This document shows, piece by piece, positions 19,675 through 20,765 of a stretch of DNA of 20,765 nucleotides (positions are counted from its first letter, which is position 1; each line of letters begins with the position of its first letter). The DNA comes from a virus. Both the position numbers and the translations under genes were made by a program. Below the pieces are notes generated by a model that worked only from the letters and a program-made list of their open reading frames with translations, had not been told where the DNA came from and did not search any database. The stretch spans positions 1 through 20,765 of the IMG/VR virus record IMGVR_UViG_3300042553_000425. One strand, given 5' to 3'.

Positions 19675-19965
19675 ATGACCATTCATGTCTGCCCTAAGTG
19701 TTCTGGTAGTACGGGTGGGGGCTTCGTAACTGCCAACCAAGTGCTGTGCAACACTTGCCGCAAGACGCACCGTCGATGCCCAGACTGCGGACGGATTCTG
19801 CGACAACGGAGCTTCTCAAACCTCGGCATCTACTGCACTACGTGCAGTAAGGTGAGAGAGAAGAGCTTGCGAAGACTTCGAGCTGAAGGGCGTGCCCGTA
19901 GCGGAGTTCAGACCCCCGTTCCAGGCTCCCCAACAAAGTACACTCGCACCCCCGGACAATCATGA
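19675..19965 (+). CDS. Cys-rich zinc-ribbon protein A (96 aa)
   Basis: A 96-residue protein with four CxxC knuckles (C6/C9, C25/C28, C35/C38, C54/C57), so probably two zinc ribbons, then a basic tail (KVREKSLRRLRAEGRARS). It is a paralogue of protein B immediately downstream; the CSGSTGGGF(V/A)TANQVLCN segment is almost identical while the DNA differs mainly at third codon positions. Its last residues (SPTKYTRTPGQS) are encoded by the promoter-like sequence of gene B, suggesting truncation or an overlay created by tandem duplication. The stop overlaps B's start as ATGA. Nucleic-acid binding is likely, but no nuclease motif is visible. It is on the strand opposite to nearly everything else. 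Confidence 0.75.
   Translation: MTIHVCPKCSGSTGGGFVTANQVLCNTCRKTHRRCPDCGRILRQRSFSNLGIYCTTCSKVREKSLRRLRAEGRARSGVQTPVPGSPTKYTRTPGQS
19938..19949 (+). promoter_or_regulatory. Candidate phage promoter of zinc-ribbon gene B
   Basis: GTACACTCGCAC inside the 3' end of gene A, 24 nt before the ATG of gene B. Sequence and spacing are identical to the copy before gene A, showing that promoter and gene were duplicated together. Confidence 0.5.
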
Positions 19966-20645
19966 CCACGCCCACCCGTACCTGCCTCAAGTGCTCTGGA
20001 AGCACAGGCGGCGGCTTCGCAACCGCCAACCAAGTCCTGTGCAACATCTGCTCAACGACGCACCGTCGATGCTCGGATTGCAGACATGTTTTGCCCTTGC
20101 AGGACTTCAACAACCGCAGCGGTTACTGCCGTATGTGTAAGTCGGTCAGATCTACAAAGTCGCAAAGGGCTAAGGCGGGCAACTGTACCCAGTGCAACGG
20201 TCCTAAGTCCAGTGTTACCACTAGGTTATGTCAACGGTGCCACATCGGCAACTTACGCGAAAGTCGACGCCAAAAGATGGCCGCCAAGTCCAAAACACTC
20301 TCTGCCAAGACGATCAAGGCGGTTGAGACTGTCCTGAACGACCCCATGTTGGGCCTCCCCGCGGGCACCAAAGCCATCCTCAAGATGGTTGCGGCGAGGG
20401 CTACAGCGGCCGCAGACCGGGAGGCTTCCCCGTCGGATCAATCGCGTGCTAACGAGGACGTAGACCGGGCAGTCGCTGAGACCCCCGACTTGACTGCAAC
20501 CACGACGGCTGAGGCTCAGGAGGCTTCCCCGTTGGATCAATCGCGTGCTCAAGGAACTGCTCCAGCTCCTTCTCCCACAACTCTGCCTTTCGACGTGCAA
20601 GAGCCTCATCAACTGATGCTCCCATTCGCTCCACCCAGTAGTTGA
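19962..20645 (+). CDS. Cys-rich zinc-ribbon protein B (227 aa)
   Basis: A 227-residue paralogue of A with six CxxC knuckles (C8/C11, C27/C30, C37/C40, C56/C59, C75/C78, C90/C93). The CSDCRHVLPLQDFNNRSGYCRMC segment resembles zinc ribbons found before endonuclease VII/HNH domains, but no catalytic HNH or His-Asn segment follows. A helical, basic stretch covers about 97-150, then a low-complexity Ala/Thr/Pro/Ser region containing a duplicated EASPxDQSRA. The last 197 bp lie antisense to the terminase 3' end, so the C-terminal tail may have been read through from terminase-coding DNA. The ATG at 19962 is coupled to gene A. A host-takeover or DNA-binding role is guesswork. Confidence 0.7.
   Translation: MTTPTRTCLKCSGSTGGGFATANQVLCNICSTTHRRCSDCRHVLPLQDFNNRSGYCRMCKSVRSTKSQRAKAGNCTQCNGPKSSVTTRLCQRCHIGNLRESRRQKMAAKSKTLSAKTIKAVETVLNDPMLGLPAGTKAILKMVAARATAAADREASPSDQSRANEDVDRAVAETPDLTATTTAEAQEASPLDQSRAQGTAPAPSPTTLPFDVQEPHQLMLPFAPPSS
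20421..20549. repeat. 30-bp direct repeat, copies 99 bp apart
   Basis: The bases at 20421-20450 and 20520-20549 match at 29 of 30 positions. The right copy encodes EHAIDPTGKP in the terminase; the left copy surrounds the terminase TAG stop. On the plus strand both encode EASPxDQSRA in protein B. The spacing is a multiple of three. Confidence 0.8.
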
Positions 20646-20763
20646 CTGCGATGGCCAGGGAGTCCAGGCGGTCGTCGTGAATGAGCGACCCGCGATCCAG
20701 CGTTATGTGCGAAAGCTGGTACATTAGGCTGTACTTGAGGCGCTGTTCAACACCCAGCTCAGG
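20449..20763 (-). CDS. Terminase large subunit, C-terminal part (5' end outside window)
   Basis: The frame is open to the right window edge; 104 residues are visible. YQLSHITLDRGSLIHDDRLDSLAIAVNYW matches the end of the nuclease domain of T7 gp19-type large terminases, where HDDRLDALA is characteristic. A charged helix (EALARRKAELWEKELEQFLEHAID) and a Pro/Arg-rich tail follow. This protein is the ATP-driven motor and nuclease that cuts and packages the genome. The tail beyond about residue 65 lies over the 30-bp repeat and antisense to the zinc-ribbon gene B, so the present stop may be secondary. In T7-like genomes terminase lies next to the genome end, consistent with the repeat region to its left. 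Confidence 0.8.
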   Translation of the reverse strand, partial: PELGVEQRLKYSLMYQLSHITLDRGSLIHDDRLDSLAIAVNYWVERMGASVDEALARRKAELWEKELEQFLEHAIDPTGKPPEPQPSWLQSSRGSQRLPGLRPR

Positions 20764-20765
20764 GT

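Overview
The window is part of a GC-rich, T7-like (podovirus, Autographivirus-type) phage genome. On the minus strand, read from about 8.9 kb down to 1, lie a tyrosine integrase, a single-subunit T7-type RNA polymerase, a gp2.5-like single-strand binding protein, a PD-(D/E)XK endonuclease, a primase-helicase, a family A DNA polymerase, a freestanding LAGLIDADG homing endonuclease and a T7 gp6-like 5'-3' exonuclease. Nearly all are joined by ATGA/TGATG start-stop overlaps. A complete integrase beside a T7-type RNA polymerase suggests a temperate member of this group, as described for some marine T7-like phages. GP88-family and DUF932 genes, common in actinobacteriophages, hint at an actinobacterial host, but this is weak.

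Layout from right to left, in the minus-strand transcription direction: the 3' end of the large terminase (20449-20763); two plus-strand, tandemly duplicated Cys-rich zinc-ribbon genes (19675-20645); about 1.1 kb of AT-rich and repeat-rich non-coding DNA (18599-19674); a small HExxH protein and a tail-fibre-like protein (17163-18598); a 0.6-kb non-coding control region (16558-17162); an accessory block of small early genes (8868-16557) holding a GP88 protein, a DUF932 protein and two paralogous left-handed beta-helix repeat proteins; then the integrase/RNA polymerase/replication operon.

The strongest unexpected signal is a complete hammerhead ribozyme on the minus strand at 16584-16634. It has a GUC cleavage site, closed stems I and II, a perfect CUGAUGA...GAAA core and fully complementary loops I and II. 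It sits just before the first small gene of the accessory block. A 9-bp long-range pairing brackets the ribozyme and ends one base before the start codon, so self-cleavage could open the translation start.

A motif with core GTACACTC(G/A)CA occurs upstream of genes on both strands, always in the gene's own orientation, and is the best candidate for promoters of the phage RNA polymerase. Other unusual points: an 83-bp tandem duplication of the DUF932 gene end, whose 19-bp hairpin keeps pairing through G-U wobbles only in the sense transcript; diverged remnants of a GP88 gene end beside small inserted genes; three small genes with the same translation-initiation sequence; and a repeat-rich stretch that may be the concatemer junction or packaging/replication region.
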